Part shown: positions 1 through 8,357 of the stretch, piece after piece
Layout of the letters: each line of letters begins with the position of its first letter
Numbering within the stretch: position 1 is the first letter of the stretch
Assembly: GCA_017445585.1 (NCBI GenBank)
Contig: JAFSTX010000033.1
Coordinates: forward strand, 16,686-80,685
Source: Lachnospiraceae bacterium
Lineage (GTDB): Bacteria; Bacillota; Clostridia; Lachnospirales; Lachnospiraceae
Reading direction: 5' to 3'
Length of the DNA stretch: 64,000 nt
Translations under genes and position numbers: made by a program
The notes under the pieces: model-generated
Told to the model about the DNA's origin: nothing
Seen by the model: the letters and a program-made list of their open reading frames with translations, nothing else
Databases searched by the model: none

Positions 1-2
1 CC

Positions 3-101
3 GATCCCGCTTCGATGCACGAGATGCCTCTTCACACTCCCGTCAGACGTCTGGACGAGGTCGGTGCGGCGAGAAATCCCGTGATAAAGTACGCTTTTTG
101 A
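3..101 (+). CDS. C-terminal fragment of an unknown protein
   Basis: An open frame enters from the left edge and stops with TGA at 99-101, giving 32 residues that end in NPVIKYAF. A strong terminator follows about 100 bases later, consistent with this being the true end of a plus-strand gene. The other two plus frames look less protein-like. I do not recognise the family, and too little is visible to assign a function. A short leftward extension would identify it. Confidence 0.4.
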   Translation, partial: DPASMHEMPLHTPVRRLDEVGAARNPVIKYAF

Positions 102-203
102 TCAGAGAGCGGAGTGTCCCGTATCTGAGCGGGCACAGCCCGATACCCCATGTCCGCGTGTGATTGGACGGTTCTTCACCTTTATCCTGCACTCGCATAT
201 CCG

Positions 204-235
204 CGATCCCGTGCTTTGACACGGGATCGTTTTTT
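204..235 (+). terminator. Rho-independent terminator
   Basis: A perfect 10-bp stem (204-213 with 220-229) encloses a 6-base loop and is followed by six T. It closes the transcript arriving from the left. The stretch 102-203 before it contains no convincing gene; it could be a 3' untranslated region or a small RNA, but I recognise no RNA family. Confidence 0.85.
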
Positions 236-342
236 CTGTGTCGATAGGGCGCCGTGTAATCCGTGAAACTGCACCGGGCTGCTTTCGGCGCGTTCGTATG
301 CCTGCACCGGATTTTTTTCTTTATTACTGCGGAAAAATATAG

Positions 343-348
343 TATAAT
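343..348 (+). promoter_or_regulatory. Probable -10 box of the STAS/kinase-like gene
   Basis: TATAAT lies 31 bases upstream of the ATG at 380. The hexamer 17 bases further upstream (320-325) is TTTATT, a weak -35, so the promoter is supported mainly by its -10. The region 236-342 has no gene that I can see. Confidence 0.45.
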
Positions 349-379
349 ATCAACAAATATTGGCTAAACGGAGGTTATT

Positions 380-1561
380 ATGGCTCTTACGGAATCCAGA
401 ATCACAGACGGAACTCTCACAATCAGCATGATCGGAAGAGTGGATTCGACCAATGCGGCTGCCTTTTCTGCCGAAGCAGAGCAGATCATCTCGGGCGGCG
501 GCTTTGACAGCCTCATTCTCGATGCCGAGAAGCTGGACTATATCTCCAGTGCCGGACTTCGTGTGGTGCTCAGCCTGCGCAAAAAGTTCCCGACTCTCCG
601 CATAATAGGCGTCAATCCCGACGTGTACGAGATCTTCGAGATGACGGGCTTTACCGAGATGATACAGATAGAAAAGGCATACAGACGTCTCAGCGTGGAT
701 GGCTGCGAAGTCATCGGACGTGGAGCAAACGGAGAAGTCTACAGACTTGATCCCGATACGATCATCAAGGTCTACCTGAATTCGGATGCGCTGCCCGATA
801 TACAGAGGGAGAGAGAACTGGCACGCAGGGCCTTCGTACTCGGCGTCCCGACCGCCATCCCCTACGATGTGGTCAAGGTCGGCGACAGCTACGGCTCAGT
901 CTTTGAACTCCTGAATTCCGAGTCTTTTGCAAAGATCCTCTCGCACTCTCCGGAGCGCTTTGACGAGATCATGGATATGTATGTGGATCTCCTCCTTAAG
1001 ATTCATTCCACTAAGGTCCTGCCGGAGGATATGCCCGATATGAGAGAGGTCGCTCTGGACTGGGTCGATTATCTCAGGGATTATCTCCCCGCGGATATCT
1101 GGGACAGACTTCACAATCTCGTAGAAGCGGTTCCTGTCAGGCATACCATGATGCATGGCGACTATCATCTTAAGAACGTCATGCTCCAGGACGGCGAGGC
1201 ACTGCTCATAGACATGGATACGCTCTGCCAGGGCGATCCTGTATTTGAATTCGGTTCCATTTTTAATGCTTATATAGGCTTTTCCGCGCTCGACCACGGC
1301 CAGTGCCAGAAATTTATGGGTATACCGTATGATCTGGCCGTTCGGGTGTGGCACCGTACGCTTACGGGATACTTCGGCACGGACGATCCCGAGATCCTGC
1401 GGCGCGCCGAGGAGCGCTCGCAGCTCGTGGGCTTCGTCAGACTTATGAGGCGCAGCATCCGCAGGGGAGGACTGACAAAGGAGCCCGAGGCTGTGGAGTA
1501 TTACAAAGAACAGATCATAAGGCTTGTCGGAAGTATAGAAAGCCTGTCCTTTGATGCATAA
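380..1561 (+). CDS. STAS domain fused to aminoglycoside-phosphotransferase-like domain
   Basis: This 393-residue protein joins two domains. Residues about 1-100 form a STAS (anti-sigma-factor antagonist) domain with the SSAGLRVVLSL segment typical of the helix that carries the phosphorylated serine. Residues about 110-390 are an APH/choline-kinase-like fold, with a catalytic-loop motif HGDYHLKNVM near residue 258 and a metal-binding LIDMD downstream. The arrangement matches the TIGR02172 family known from Fibrobacter and many Firmicutes. The substrate is unknown; self-phosphorylation of the STAS part is a possibility, not shown. The start is supported by GGAGG just upstream of ATG 380. The 3' end runs directly into the ribosome site of transketolase, so the two are probably co-transcribed. 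Confidence 0.85.
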   Translation: MALTESRITDGTLTISMIGRVDSTNAAAFSAEAEQIISGGGFDSLILDAEKLDYISSAGLRVVLSLRKKFPTLRIIGVNPDVYEIFEMTGFTEMIQIEKAYRRLSVDGCEVIGRGANGEVYRLDPDTIIKVYLNSDALPDIQRERELARRAFVLGVPTAIPYDVVKVGDSYGSVFELLNSESFAKILSHSPERFDEIMDMYVDLLLKIHSTKVLPEDMPDMREVALDWVDYLRDYLPADIWDRLHNLVEAVPVRHTMMHGDYHLKNVMLQDGEALLIDMDTLCQGDPVFEFGSIFNAYIGFSALDHGQCQKFMGIPYDLAVRVWHRTLTGYFGTDDPEILRRAEERSQLVGFVRLMRRSIRRGGLTKEPEAVEYYKEQIIRLVGSIESLSFDA

Positions 1562-1571
1562 GGAGGCAATC

Positions 1572-3554
1572 ATGAGAGAAACAGATAACAAGGCTGTAAA
1601 TGCCATCAGGATTCTTTCGGCGGACATGATACAGAAGGCCGTCTCAGGACATCCGGGACTGCCGCTCGGTGCTGCGCCTGCAGCTTTTGAACTCTGGGCG
1701 CGTCATATGCTCCATAACCCTTCTGATCCCCTCTGGCCCAACCGAGACCGTTTCATACTCTCCGGCGGCCATGGATCGGCGATGCTTTACAGCCTGCTGC
1801 ACCTCTTTGGGTACGGACTGACTGTTGAGGACCTGAAAGGCTTCCGCCAGGCGGGCTCCCTGACTCCCGGCCATCCCGAATATGGCCACACGGTCGGAGT
1901 CGAGGCTACCACGGGACCGCTCGGAGCAGGTATGGGTATGAGCGTGGGCATGGCGATAGCGGAGGCTCACCTTGCAGCCGTATTTAACAAGCCCGGCTTT
2001 CCCGTATTTGATCACTACGTTTTTGCGCTCGGCGGAGACGGCTGCATGATGGAGGGCATCTCCTCGGAGGCTTTCTCGCTCGCGGGGACGCTCGGCCTCT
2101 CCAAACTCATCATCATCTATGATTCGAACAGGATCTCCATCGAGGGCAGCACCGATATAGCTTTTACGGAGGATGTGATGAAACGCATGGAGGCCTTCGG
2201 CTTCCAGACGATCGACGTTCCGGACGGCAACGACCTGGCTGCGATCGGTGCGGCTATCGAAGAGGCGAAGGCCGATACGATGAGGCCTTCCTTCATCCGC
2301 ATACACACCGTGATCGGATACGGATGCCCCGACAAGCAGGGCAGAGCCGTCGCTCACGGCGAGCCTCTCGGCGAGGAGAACATCGCTGCAATGCGCGATT
2401 TCCTCGGATGGGAGAGTAAAGAAGCGTTTTATGTGCCCGAAGAAGTATATACATATGTCAGGGGCTTCACGGTCAGAGGTTCGGGAGCCGAAGAAAAATG
2501 GCAGGAGATGATGGAAAAGTACTTCGAGACCTATCCGGCCATGAGGGAGCTCTGGGACGAGTTCTTCACAAAGGACCGCACCCGTGAACTGCTCGAGGAT
2601 ACCGCGCTCTGGTCCGTGGATGACAAGCCCGTCGCATCCCGCGCCTCATCCGGCACGATGATAGCGAGGATGGCGGACCGTATCCCTTCACTGATCGGAG
2701 GGTCCGCGGATCTGGCCCCTTCGAACAAGACTTACATGAAGGACAAGGGCGATTTCTCCAGAGAAAACTATCTCGGCAGGAATCTCCATTTCGGAGTCAG
2801 AGAGCTGGCCATGGGCGCCATCGGCAACGGTATGGCACTGTCCGGTTTGAGACCGTATCTGGGCACGTTCTTCGTCTTTAGTGATTATCTCAAGCCCATG
2901 ATCCGTCTGGCCGCCATCATGAAGCTTCCCGTGACTTATGTCATGACTCACGACAGCATAGGCGTCGGAGAGGACGGACCTACGCACCAGCCCATAGAGC
3001 AGCTTGCGGCTATGCGCGCCATGCCGGGGATTGACGTAATCAGACCTGCGGATGCAGCAGAGACCGCGGCCGCCTGGTATCTGGCGGCGACGAGCAATGA
3101 TCACCCGGTCATGCTCGTGCTCACCAGACAGAATCTGCCCAGAGTGTGCAGCGACGGCAAAAAGGCCCTGAAGGGCGCATATATCGTCGCTGACTCCTCC
3201 AAGGTCGTGCCCGATGCTATCATCATCGCCACAGGCTCGGAGGTAGCTCCTTCACTCGAAGCGAGGAGACTTCTCAGACAGCGCGGTATCGACGCCAGAG
3301 TAGTCAGTATGCCTTGCACGCAGATCTTTGACGCGCAGGATGCGGAGTACCGCGAGCATGTGCTGCCTTCCGAAGTCAGGGCCAGAGTGGCCGTCGAGGC
3401 GCTCAGTACCTTCGGCTGGGAGAAATACGTCGGACTTGACGGAGCGGTCGTGGGTATGACGGGCTTCGGAGCCTCGGCGCCTGCCGGAACGCTTTTTGAG
3501 AAGTACGGTTTCACTGCAGAGCATATCGCCAGGACCGTCGAAGATATAATGTGA
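1572..3554 (+). CDS. tkt: Transketolase
   Basis: A full-length 660-residue transketolase, which moves two-carbon units between sugar phosphates in the non-oxidative pentose phosphate pathway using thiamine diphosphate. The N-terminal part carries the cofactor motif GDGCMMEGISSEA and the TTGPLGAGMG loop; the middle part has the conserved HDSIGVGEDGPTHQP pyrimidine-domain motif. The C-terminal domain is complete. I place the start at ATG 1572 because AGGAGG lies at 1560-1565. An in-frame ATG at 1551 lies inside the preceding gene and has no such site. A terminator follows within 10 bases of the stop, so this is probably the last gene of a two-gene unit. Confidence 0.97.
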   Translation: MRETDNKAVNAIRILSADMIQKAVSGHPGLPLGAAPAAFELWARHMLHNPSDPLWPNRDRFILSGGHGSAMLYSLLHLFGYGLTVEDLKGFRQAGSLTPGHPEYGHTVGVEATTGPLGAGMGMSVGMAIAEAHLAAVFNKPGFPVFDHYVFALGGDGCMMEGISSEAFSLAGTLGLSKLIIIYDSNRISIEGSTDIAFTEDVMKRMEAFGFQTIDVPDGNDLAAIGAAIEEAKADTMRPSFIRIHTVIGYGCPDKQGRAVAHGEPLGEENIAAMRDFLGWESKEAFYVPEEVYTYVRGFTVRGSGAEEKWQEMMEKYFETYPAMRELWDEFFTKDRTRELLEDTALWSVDDKPVASRASSGTMIARMADRIPSLIGGSADLAPSNKTYMKDKGDFSRENYLGRNLHFGVRELAMGAIGNGMALSGLRPYLGTFFVFSDYLKPMIRLAAIMKLPVTYVMTHDSIGVGEDGPTHQPIEQLAAMRAMPGIDVIRPADAAETAAAWYLAATSNDHPVMLVLTRQNLPRVCSDGKKALKGAYIVADSSKVVPDAIIIATGSEVAPSLEARRLLRQRGIDARVVSMPCTQIFDAQDAEYREHVLPSEVRARVAVEALSTFGWEKYVGLDGAVVGMTGFGASAPAGTLFEKYGFTAEHIARTVEDIM

Positions 3555-3562
3555 TGTTACTG

Positions 3563-3590
3563 CGGGGCAGCCGGAGGGCTGCCCCTTTTT
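3563..3590 (+). terminator. Terminator after tkt
   Basis: A GC-rich stem (GGGGCAGC pairing with GCTGCCCC) with a short loop is followed by five T. The T-run abuts the GGAG ribosome site of the next gene, so that gene either reads through or starts from a promoter I cannot identify. Confidence 0.75.
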
Positions 3591-3600
3591 GGAGAATGAT

Positions 3601-4872
3601 ATGAAAGTGATCGTGGTCGGAGGCGGCGCGGCAGGGCTTGCTGCGGCCATCTCCGCGGCGGGAGAGGGCGCACAGGTGCTGCTCCTCGAGAAAAACGAAA
3701 AGCTCGGCAGGAAGATCTACATCACCGGCAAGGGCAGATGCAATCTCACGAATGCCTGCGATGACGACGAATTCTTCCGCCATATCATGCGCAATCCGAG
3801 ATTCATGTATTCCTCTTACCGCTCCTTTTCGTGCCGCGATATGATGGAGCTGCTGGAGAGCGCCGGCCTCCGCCTCAAAGTGGAACGCGGCAGCAGAGTC
3901 TTCCCTGCGAGCGATCACGCTTCAGACGTGACCAGGACGCTCGGTAGGATCGCAGCAGGGCGCGGTGTCGGGATCAGACTTAATACCGCAGTCAGGAACC
4001 TGATCATAGAAGACGGGATCTGCCGCGGAGTAAAGACGGCGGAGGGCGATATGAGTGCCGACCGCGTGATCGTGGCTACAGGCGGTCTTAGCTATCCATC
4101 CACAGGCTCGACCGGAGACGGATACAAGTGGGCGAGAGCCGCGGGACACGATGTCAGGGAGCTTTTTCCCTCACTCGTGCCGCTGGCTGCTGCTGTTGAC
4201 GGAGGATGGGACATCGCCTCCATGGCTGGGCTTTCCCCGAGGAATGTCACGCTGACCCTGATCCGCGGCAAAAAGCGAACCCGGAGTGAGATCGGAGAGA
4301 TGCTTTTCACGCATGAAGGAATCAGCGGTCCGCTTGTGCTGACTCTCAGCTCTATGATCTCGGGAGAGGACCTGAGCGGAATGAGGCTTGAACTTGACTG
4401 GAAGCCGGCGCTCAGCGAGGATGAGCTTGATGCGAGGCTCCTGAGGGAGTTTGATGCTGCGCCGAAGAAATCTCTGAAAAATGTAATGAGATCGCTTCTG
4501 CCGGAGAGTGCTGTGATGCCTGTGCTCAGCCAGTCCGAAACGGATCCCGACGCGCCCGCGGCTGAAGTGACGAAGGCCGCCAGGCTGTCGCTCCTGCATG
4601 CACTCAAATCTTTCCGCCTGAAGATAAAGGGACTTGGCCCGATGGAAGGCGCTGTGATCACACGAGGCGGGATAGACACGAGACAGATCGATCCTGCGAC
4701 CATGGAGTCAAAGCTGATAAAGGGCCTGTTTTTTGCCGGGGAAGTGCTGGATGTGGACGCCACCACGGGAGGTTTCAATCTTCAGATAGCCTGGACCACG
4801 GGCTGGGCGGCGGGAGCCGCGGCAGGAAGGATCCTGCAGGGACAGGATAAGCAGACATTTTATACAGAATAA
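3601..4872 (+). CDS. HI0933/BaiN-family FAD-dependent oxidoreductase
   Basis: This 423-residue flavoprotein opens with a Rossmann dinucleotide motif (VVGGGAAGLAAAISAA), then carries the family signature GKGRCNLTN near residue 44 and ends with GGFNLQIAWTTGWAAG, both diagnostic of the HI0933 family (PF03486). Members bind FAD and are annotated as BaiN-like or aminoacetone-oxidase-family enzymes; the physiological substrate is mostly unsettled. ATG 3601 is preferred because GGAG precedes it by six bases and the Rossmann strand starts immediately; a TTG 12 bases upstream is less likely. In Firmicutes this gene often sits just upstream of cmk, as here, 28 bases away. Confidence 0.9.
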   Translation: MKVIVVGGGAAGLAAAISAAGEGAQVLLLEKNEKLGRKIYITGKGRCNLTNACDDDEFFRHIMRNPRFMYSSYRSFSCRDMMELLESAGLRLKVERGSRVFPASDHASDVTRTLGRIAAGRGVGIRLNTAVRNLIIEDGICRGVKTAEGDMSADRVIVATGGLSYPSTGSTGDGYKWARAAGHDVRELFPSLVPLAAAVDGGWDIASMAGLSPRNVTLTLIRGKKRTRSEIGEMLFTHEGISGPLVLTLSSMISGEDLSGMRLELDWKPALSEDELDARLLREFDAAPKKSLKNVMRSLLPESAVMPVLSQSETDPDAPAAEVTKAARLSLLHALKSFRLKIKGLGPMEGAVITRGGIDTRQIDPATMESKLIKGLFFAGEVLDVDATTGGFNLQIAWTTGWAAGAAAGRILQGQDKQTFYTE

Positions 4873-4900
4873 TCAGACAGTTATTGAAGGAGTTTCTGAC

Positions 4901-5572
4901 ATGAATGCAAACATTGCGATAGACGGGCCCGCAGGTGCGGGCAAAAGCACCATAGCAAAGCGTCTGGCCGCAAGGCTGGGACTGCTGTACGTGGACACCG
5001 GAGCTATGTACAGGGCGCTGGCGGTTTTCTTCCTGCGCAGGGGACTGGAGCGCTCTGACGAGGAAGGGATCTCGCAGGCAGTAGCTGATGCCGACGTGAC
5101 TATAAGGTACGAGGACGGATCGCAGCAGGTATACCTGAACGGGGAGAATGTCACGGGGCTGCTGAGGACTGAGGAGACGGGCAATATGGCATCGGCATCG
5201 TCCGCGTACGGCGCGGTGCGCGCGAGGCTTCTGGACCTGCAGAGACTGCTCGCACGCGAGAGTGCCGTGGTCATGGACGGACGCGATATAGGTACGGTCA
5301 TCCTGCCGGATGCCCTCCTTAAGATATATCTGACAGCGAGTGTAGAGGAACGCGCCCGCCGCAGGATCGCCGAGCTTGAGGCTGGAGGCGGCAGTGTGGA
5401 TCCGGACCAGATCCGCAGAGATATAGAAGAGCGCGACCGGAGGGACATGAACCGTGCCGTCGCTCCGCTGCGTCAGGCCGAGGACGCCGTGCTCGTGGAC
5501 AGCTCGGATATGACCATCGATGAGGTAGTCGGGACCATAGCCGCCCTGTATGAGGAAAGATGCCGGAGATAA
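4901..5572 (+). CDS. cmk: Cytidylate kinase
   Basis: A 223-residue (d)CMP kinase that phosphorylates CMP and dCMP with ATP for nucleotide recycling. The P-loop GPAGAGKST sits at residues 9-17, the acceptor-binding GAMYRA motif follows, and MDGRDIGTVI is in the expected place. Length is normal for the short bacterial form. A GAAGGAG ribosome site precedes ATG 4901. The stop overlaps the start of ispH by 13 bases in another frame, which points to translational coupling in a cmk-ispH-rpsA operon. Confidence 0.97.
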   Translation: MNANIAIDGPAGAGKSTIAKRLAARLGLLYVDTGAMYRALAVFFLRRGLERSDEEGISQAVADADVTIRYEDGSQQVYLNGENVTGLLRTEETGNMASASSAYGAVRARLLDLQRLLARESAVVMDGRDIGTVILPDALLKIYLTASVEERARRRIAELEAGGGSVDPDQIRRDIEERDRRDMNRAVAPLRQAEDAVLVDSSDMTIDEVVGTIAALYEERCRR

Positions 5573-6414
5573 TACTTGCAAAGACAGCGGGTTTCTGCTT
5601 CGGAGTGACCAGAGCCGTGAACATGGTACGCGGACTGCTGGATGATCCGGAAGTCATAAAGCCCATATATACCTACGGCCCAATCATTCACAACGACCAG
5701 GTGGTGGATGAACTGTGTGCGCTCGGCGCGGTGCCTGTCACCGAGGAGGAAGCTGAGAAGCTGCCTGCCGGATCGGTTCTCGTGATCAGATCCCACGGGA
5801 TCGGCAGGGATGCGCTGTGCGATCTTGAATCGCGGGGCCTTCGCATCGTTGATGCGACTTGTCCTTTTGTCAAAAAGATCCACCGCATAGTCAGCGAAGC
5901 ATCAGATAGGGGGCAGACGGTGATCATCGCCGGTGATCCGGACCATCCGGAGGTGCGCGGAATCAAAGCCTGGAGCGGGCATGATACCTTTATCGTACCG
6001 GATCCGGAGGCGGCGAAACGGCTTCCTATGCTGAAAAGTGCGGAAATAGTAGCTCAAACGACATTTAATTGTGAATTTTTTCAAAAAATAGTTGAAAATA
6101 TCAGGACTAAATGCTACGATACCTCTGTTATGAACACAATTTGCAGTGCTACACAGGAAAGACAGCAGGAGGCGAGATCGATCGCTTCCCGGGTAGATGC
6201 AATGATAGTGGTTGGCGGCAGGCACAGCTCCAATTCACAAAAGCTATTCCATATCTGTAGGGATGTCTGTGAGCATACGTTCTTCGTTGAGAAGGCGTCG
6301 GATCTTGGAGACATTAGTCTCCCTGATGCGCGGAGCATTGGCATAACAGCCGGGGCGAGTACGCCGGGCAATATCATCCGGGAGGTTTTGATCAATGTCA
6401 GAACAAACTTTTGA
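5560..6414 (+). CDS. ispH: 4-hydroxy-3-methylbut-2-enyl diphosphate reductase
   Basis: A 284-residue IspH (LytB), the last step of the MEP isoprenoid pathway, converting HMBPP to IPP and DMAPP with a [4Fe-4S] cluster. The N-terminus has the expected AGFCFGVTRAV with the first cluster cysteine; the second is in VDATCPFVKK and the third in the MNTICSATQERQ region. VGGRHSSNSQKL and the closing GASTPGNIIREV are conserved family blocks. In many Clostridia IspH is fused to ribosomal protein S1; here the two are separate and overlap by 20 bases in different frames. The base composition becomes more AT-rich around 6040-6140 without breaking the frame. Confidence 0.96.
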   Translation: MPEIILAKTAGFCFGVTRAVNMVRGLLDDPEVIKPIYTYGPIIHNDQVVDELCALGAVPVTEEEAEKLPAGSVLVIRSHGIGRDALCDLESRGLRIVDATCPFVKKIHRIVSEASDRGQTVIIAGDPDHPEVRGIKAWSGHDTFIVPDPEAAKRLPMLKSAEIVAQTTFNCEFFQKIVENIRTKCYDTSVMNTICSATQERQQEARSIASRVDAMIVVGGRHSSNSQKLFHICRDVCEHTFFVEKASDLGDISLPDARSIGITAGASTPGNIIREVLINVRTNF

Positions 6415-7603
6415 AGAATTACTAAACGAAGAAGGCGCTATCAACCGTATCCACAATGGTGCCGTGGTTACTGGAACGGTTATTGACGTCAAGGAAAACG
6501 AGGCAGTCCTGAACATCGGCTACAAGGCAGATGGTATTCTCCCTAAGTTTGAGTATACCAGTGACCCTCAGGTTAGTCTCACCGAAGCGCTGCATGTGGG
6601 CGATCAGCTCGATGTGAAGGTCCTCAAGGTCAATGACGGAGACGGCCAGGTGGCTCTCTCCTACAAGAGACTTTCCCAGGACCGCAGCAACAAGATCCTT
6701 GAGGAGGCCTTCGAGAACAAGACCGTTCTGACCGGTAAGGTTGTGAAGGTCGTCTCCGCAGGTCTCACTGTTGAGTGCGAGGGTGTTCAGGTCTTTGTGC
6801 CTGCCAGCCTTGTTTCCGATACTTTCGAGAGGAATCTCGAGAAGTACATGGATCAGGACATCGAGTTCGTACTCACCGAGTACAATCCCAGGAAGCGCCG
6901 CATAGTGGGCGATCGCAAGCAGCTCATCACCGAGAGGAAGGCTGCCGCCCTCAAGGACCTGCTCGACCGTATCGCAGTCGGACAGATCGTCACCGGCAAG
7001 GTCAAGAATCTCACTGATTTCGGTGCCTTTATCGATCTTGGCGGAGCCGACGGACTGCTCCATATATCCGAGATGACCTGGGGACGCATCGACAATCCCA
7101 GAAAGCTCTTTAAGGTCGGACAGGAGGTCGAGACCTATGTTAAGGAGATCAACGCCGAGGAAGGCCGCATAGCCCTCTCCGCGAAGTTCCCCGACAAGAA
7201 TCCCTGGACCGAGGACAGCCCTTACAGCGCCGGCAAGACCGTTACCGGCAAGGTGGTCCGCATGACCGAGTACGGCGCATTTGTAGAGCTCGAGCCCTGC
7301 ATCGACGCCCTTCTGCATGTATCCCAGATCGCTCACGAGCGCGTGGAGAAGCCTTCTGACGTTCTTAAGGCCGGTCAGGAGATTACTGCTCAGGTCATAG
7401 ACTACAACCCCGAGGAGAGAAAGATCAGCATCAGCATGAAGGCTCTTCTTCCCGCTCCCGAGGCTGCTCCCAGATCCAAGGCTCCCGCTTCCGACGAGGC
7501 TGCACCTGAGATTCCTGCCGAGGATATCCCCGAGGCTACGGTGGAGATCCCCGCAGAGGTCGCCGAGGCGGTTGCCAAGGCAGAAGAGGGCGAAAACAAC
7601 TGA
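6395..7603 (+). CDS. rpsA: Ribosomal protein S1-like protein, four S1 domains
   Basis: A 402-residue protein with four successive S1 (OB-fold) RNA-binding repeats at about residues 16-85, 100-166, 186-256 and 273-343, followed by an Ala/Pro/Glu-rich tail of about 50 residues. The third and fourth repeats have the classic DFGAFIDLGGADGLLHIS and EYGAFVELEPCIDALLHVS cores. It probably binds mRNA at the ribosome. GGGAGG at 6379-6384 is well placed for ATG 6395 inside the end of ispH, so it has its own initiation site. Four domains rather than the six of E. coli S1 is usual for Firmicutes. Confidence 0.92.
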   Translation: MSEQTFEELLNEEGAINRIHNGAVVTGTVIDVKENEAVLNIGYKADGILPKFEYTSDPQVSLTEALHVGDQLDVKVLKVNDGDGQVALSYKRLSQDRSNKILEEAFENKTVLTGKVVKVVSAGLTVECEGVQVFVPASLVSDTFERNLEKYMDQDIEFVLTEYNPRKRRIVGDRKQLITERKAAALKDLLDRIAVGQIVTGKVKNLTDFGAFIDLGGADGLLHISEMTWGRIDNPRKLFKVGQEVETYVKEINAEEGRIALSAKFPDKNPWTEDSPYSAGKTVTGKVVRMTEYGAFVELEPCIDALLHVSQIAHERVEKPSDVLKAGQEITAQVIDYNPEERKISISMKALLPAPEAAPRSKAPASDEAAPEIPAEDIPEATVEIPAEVAEAVAKAEEGENN

Positions 7604-7617
7604 CAGAGGAGATTTTA

Positions 7618-8283
7618 ATGAATCCTATAAAAAAGCTGCTTATTGCGGCTCTTGCAGCAGCTTGTCTGTTTTCACTGACAGGCTGCTCGCTTTTCAGTCA
7701 CAGCTTTGATCCGAAGGGTACTGGCATATATATAGCTTCCGACCGCAGCGTCACGTCTGCGGAGATAACCGTTTTTGACAACAGCGCTTTTGATACGCCC
7801 AGGTATGTGGCGTCCGAGTTCGAGACCTACGCCCGTGACACCGTAAAAGCCTTTAATAAGGAAAAGGCCGGAGTCGAGGCTTACAGTGCTGACGATACCG
7901 ATCAGAAGCTGCCGGCGGCCATCGAAAAGCTTGAGTTCGACGGCGATACCACTACGCTCATTCTGAAGTTCCAGGGCTTTAAGGATTATCTGGATTTCTA
8001 CGGTACGACCGACGCGGTCCCCGTGCGCTCGCTTATCATCGGGAGCGTGCAGGACGGCATCTCATCCGGTCTTTCCTTTGAGCATATGCTCGATGCGGAC
8101 GGCAAGGCTGTCACGGCTGCAGATGTGAAGGCTGATACCGAGTACACTCTGGTCATGATCACCGGCGATACCGAAGTTCAGTGCGAAGGCAAGATCGTAT
8201 ACTATTCGGATACGATGAAGCTGACGGACAAGTACACCGTAGTCACCGGCGGCGCCGATACGGAGTTTATCATCTTCAAATAA
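7618..8283 (+). CDS. Putative lipoprotein
   Basis: A 221-residue protein with a lipoprotein signal: a Lys-rich start, a hydrophobic stretch and the lipobox LTGC with Cys at about residue 23, so it is probably lipid-anchored on the outer face of the membrane. The rest is a soluble domain rich in Asp and Thr, with no catalytic motif that I recognise. It begins 14 bases after rpsA with an AGAGGAG ribosome site and could belong to the same transcript. Function unknown. Confidence 0.75.
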   Translation: MNPIKKLLIAALAAACLFSLTGCSLFSHSFDPKGTGIYIASDRSVTSAEITVFDNSAFDTPRYVASEFETYARDTVKAFNKEKAGVEAYSADDTDQKLPAAIEKLEFDGDTTTLILKFQGFKDYLDFYGTTDAVPVRSLIIGSVQDGISSGLSFEHMLDADGKAVTAADVKADTEYTLVMITGDTEVQCEGKIVYYSDTMKLTDKYTVVTGGADTEFIIFK

Positions 8284-8297
8284 TCGCGATACTTTTT

Positions 8298-8328
8298 CGT
8301 CTCGGCATGGCACGTTCATGCCGAGACG
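8298..8328. other. Perfect 12-bp inverted repeat between lipoprotein gene and glyS
   Basis: Bases 8298-8309 pair perfectly with 8317-8328 around a 7-base loop. There is no T-run after the stem on either strand (TTTTT precedes it on the plus strand), so it is not a standard intrinsic terminator. It lies 30 bases before glyS and might be an mRNA-stabilising or regulatory hairpin. Confidence 0.6.
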
Positions 8329-8357
8329 TGTATTATTACTGCAAAGGGGAGTTCTTT

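Noticed and set aside
102..203. 6S RNA, RNase P RNA or tmRNA
   Set aside because: I could not find the conserved motifs of these RNAs; only the following terminator is supported.
6380..6420. Programmed frameshift joining ispH and rpsA
   Set aside because: No slippery sequence is visible and rpsA has a well-placed ribosome site and ATG.
8284..8357. T-box leader for glyS
   Set aside because: The gap is only 74 bases and has no specifier-loop or T-box sequence; the same applies to the 82 bases before cysS.
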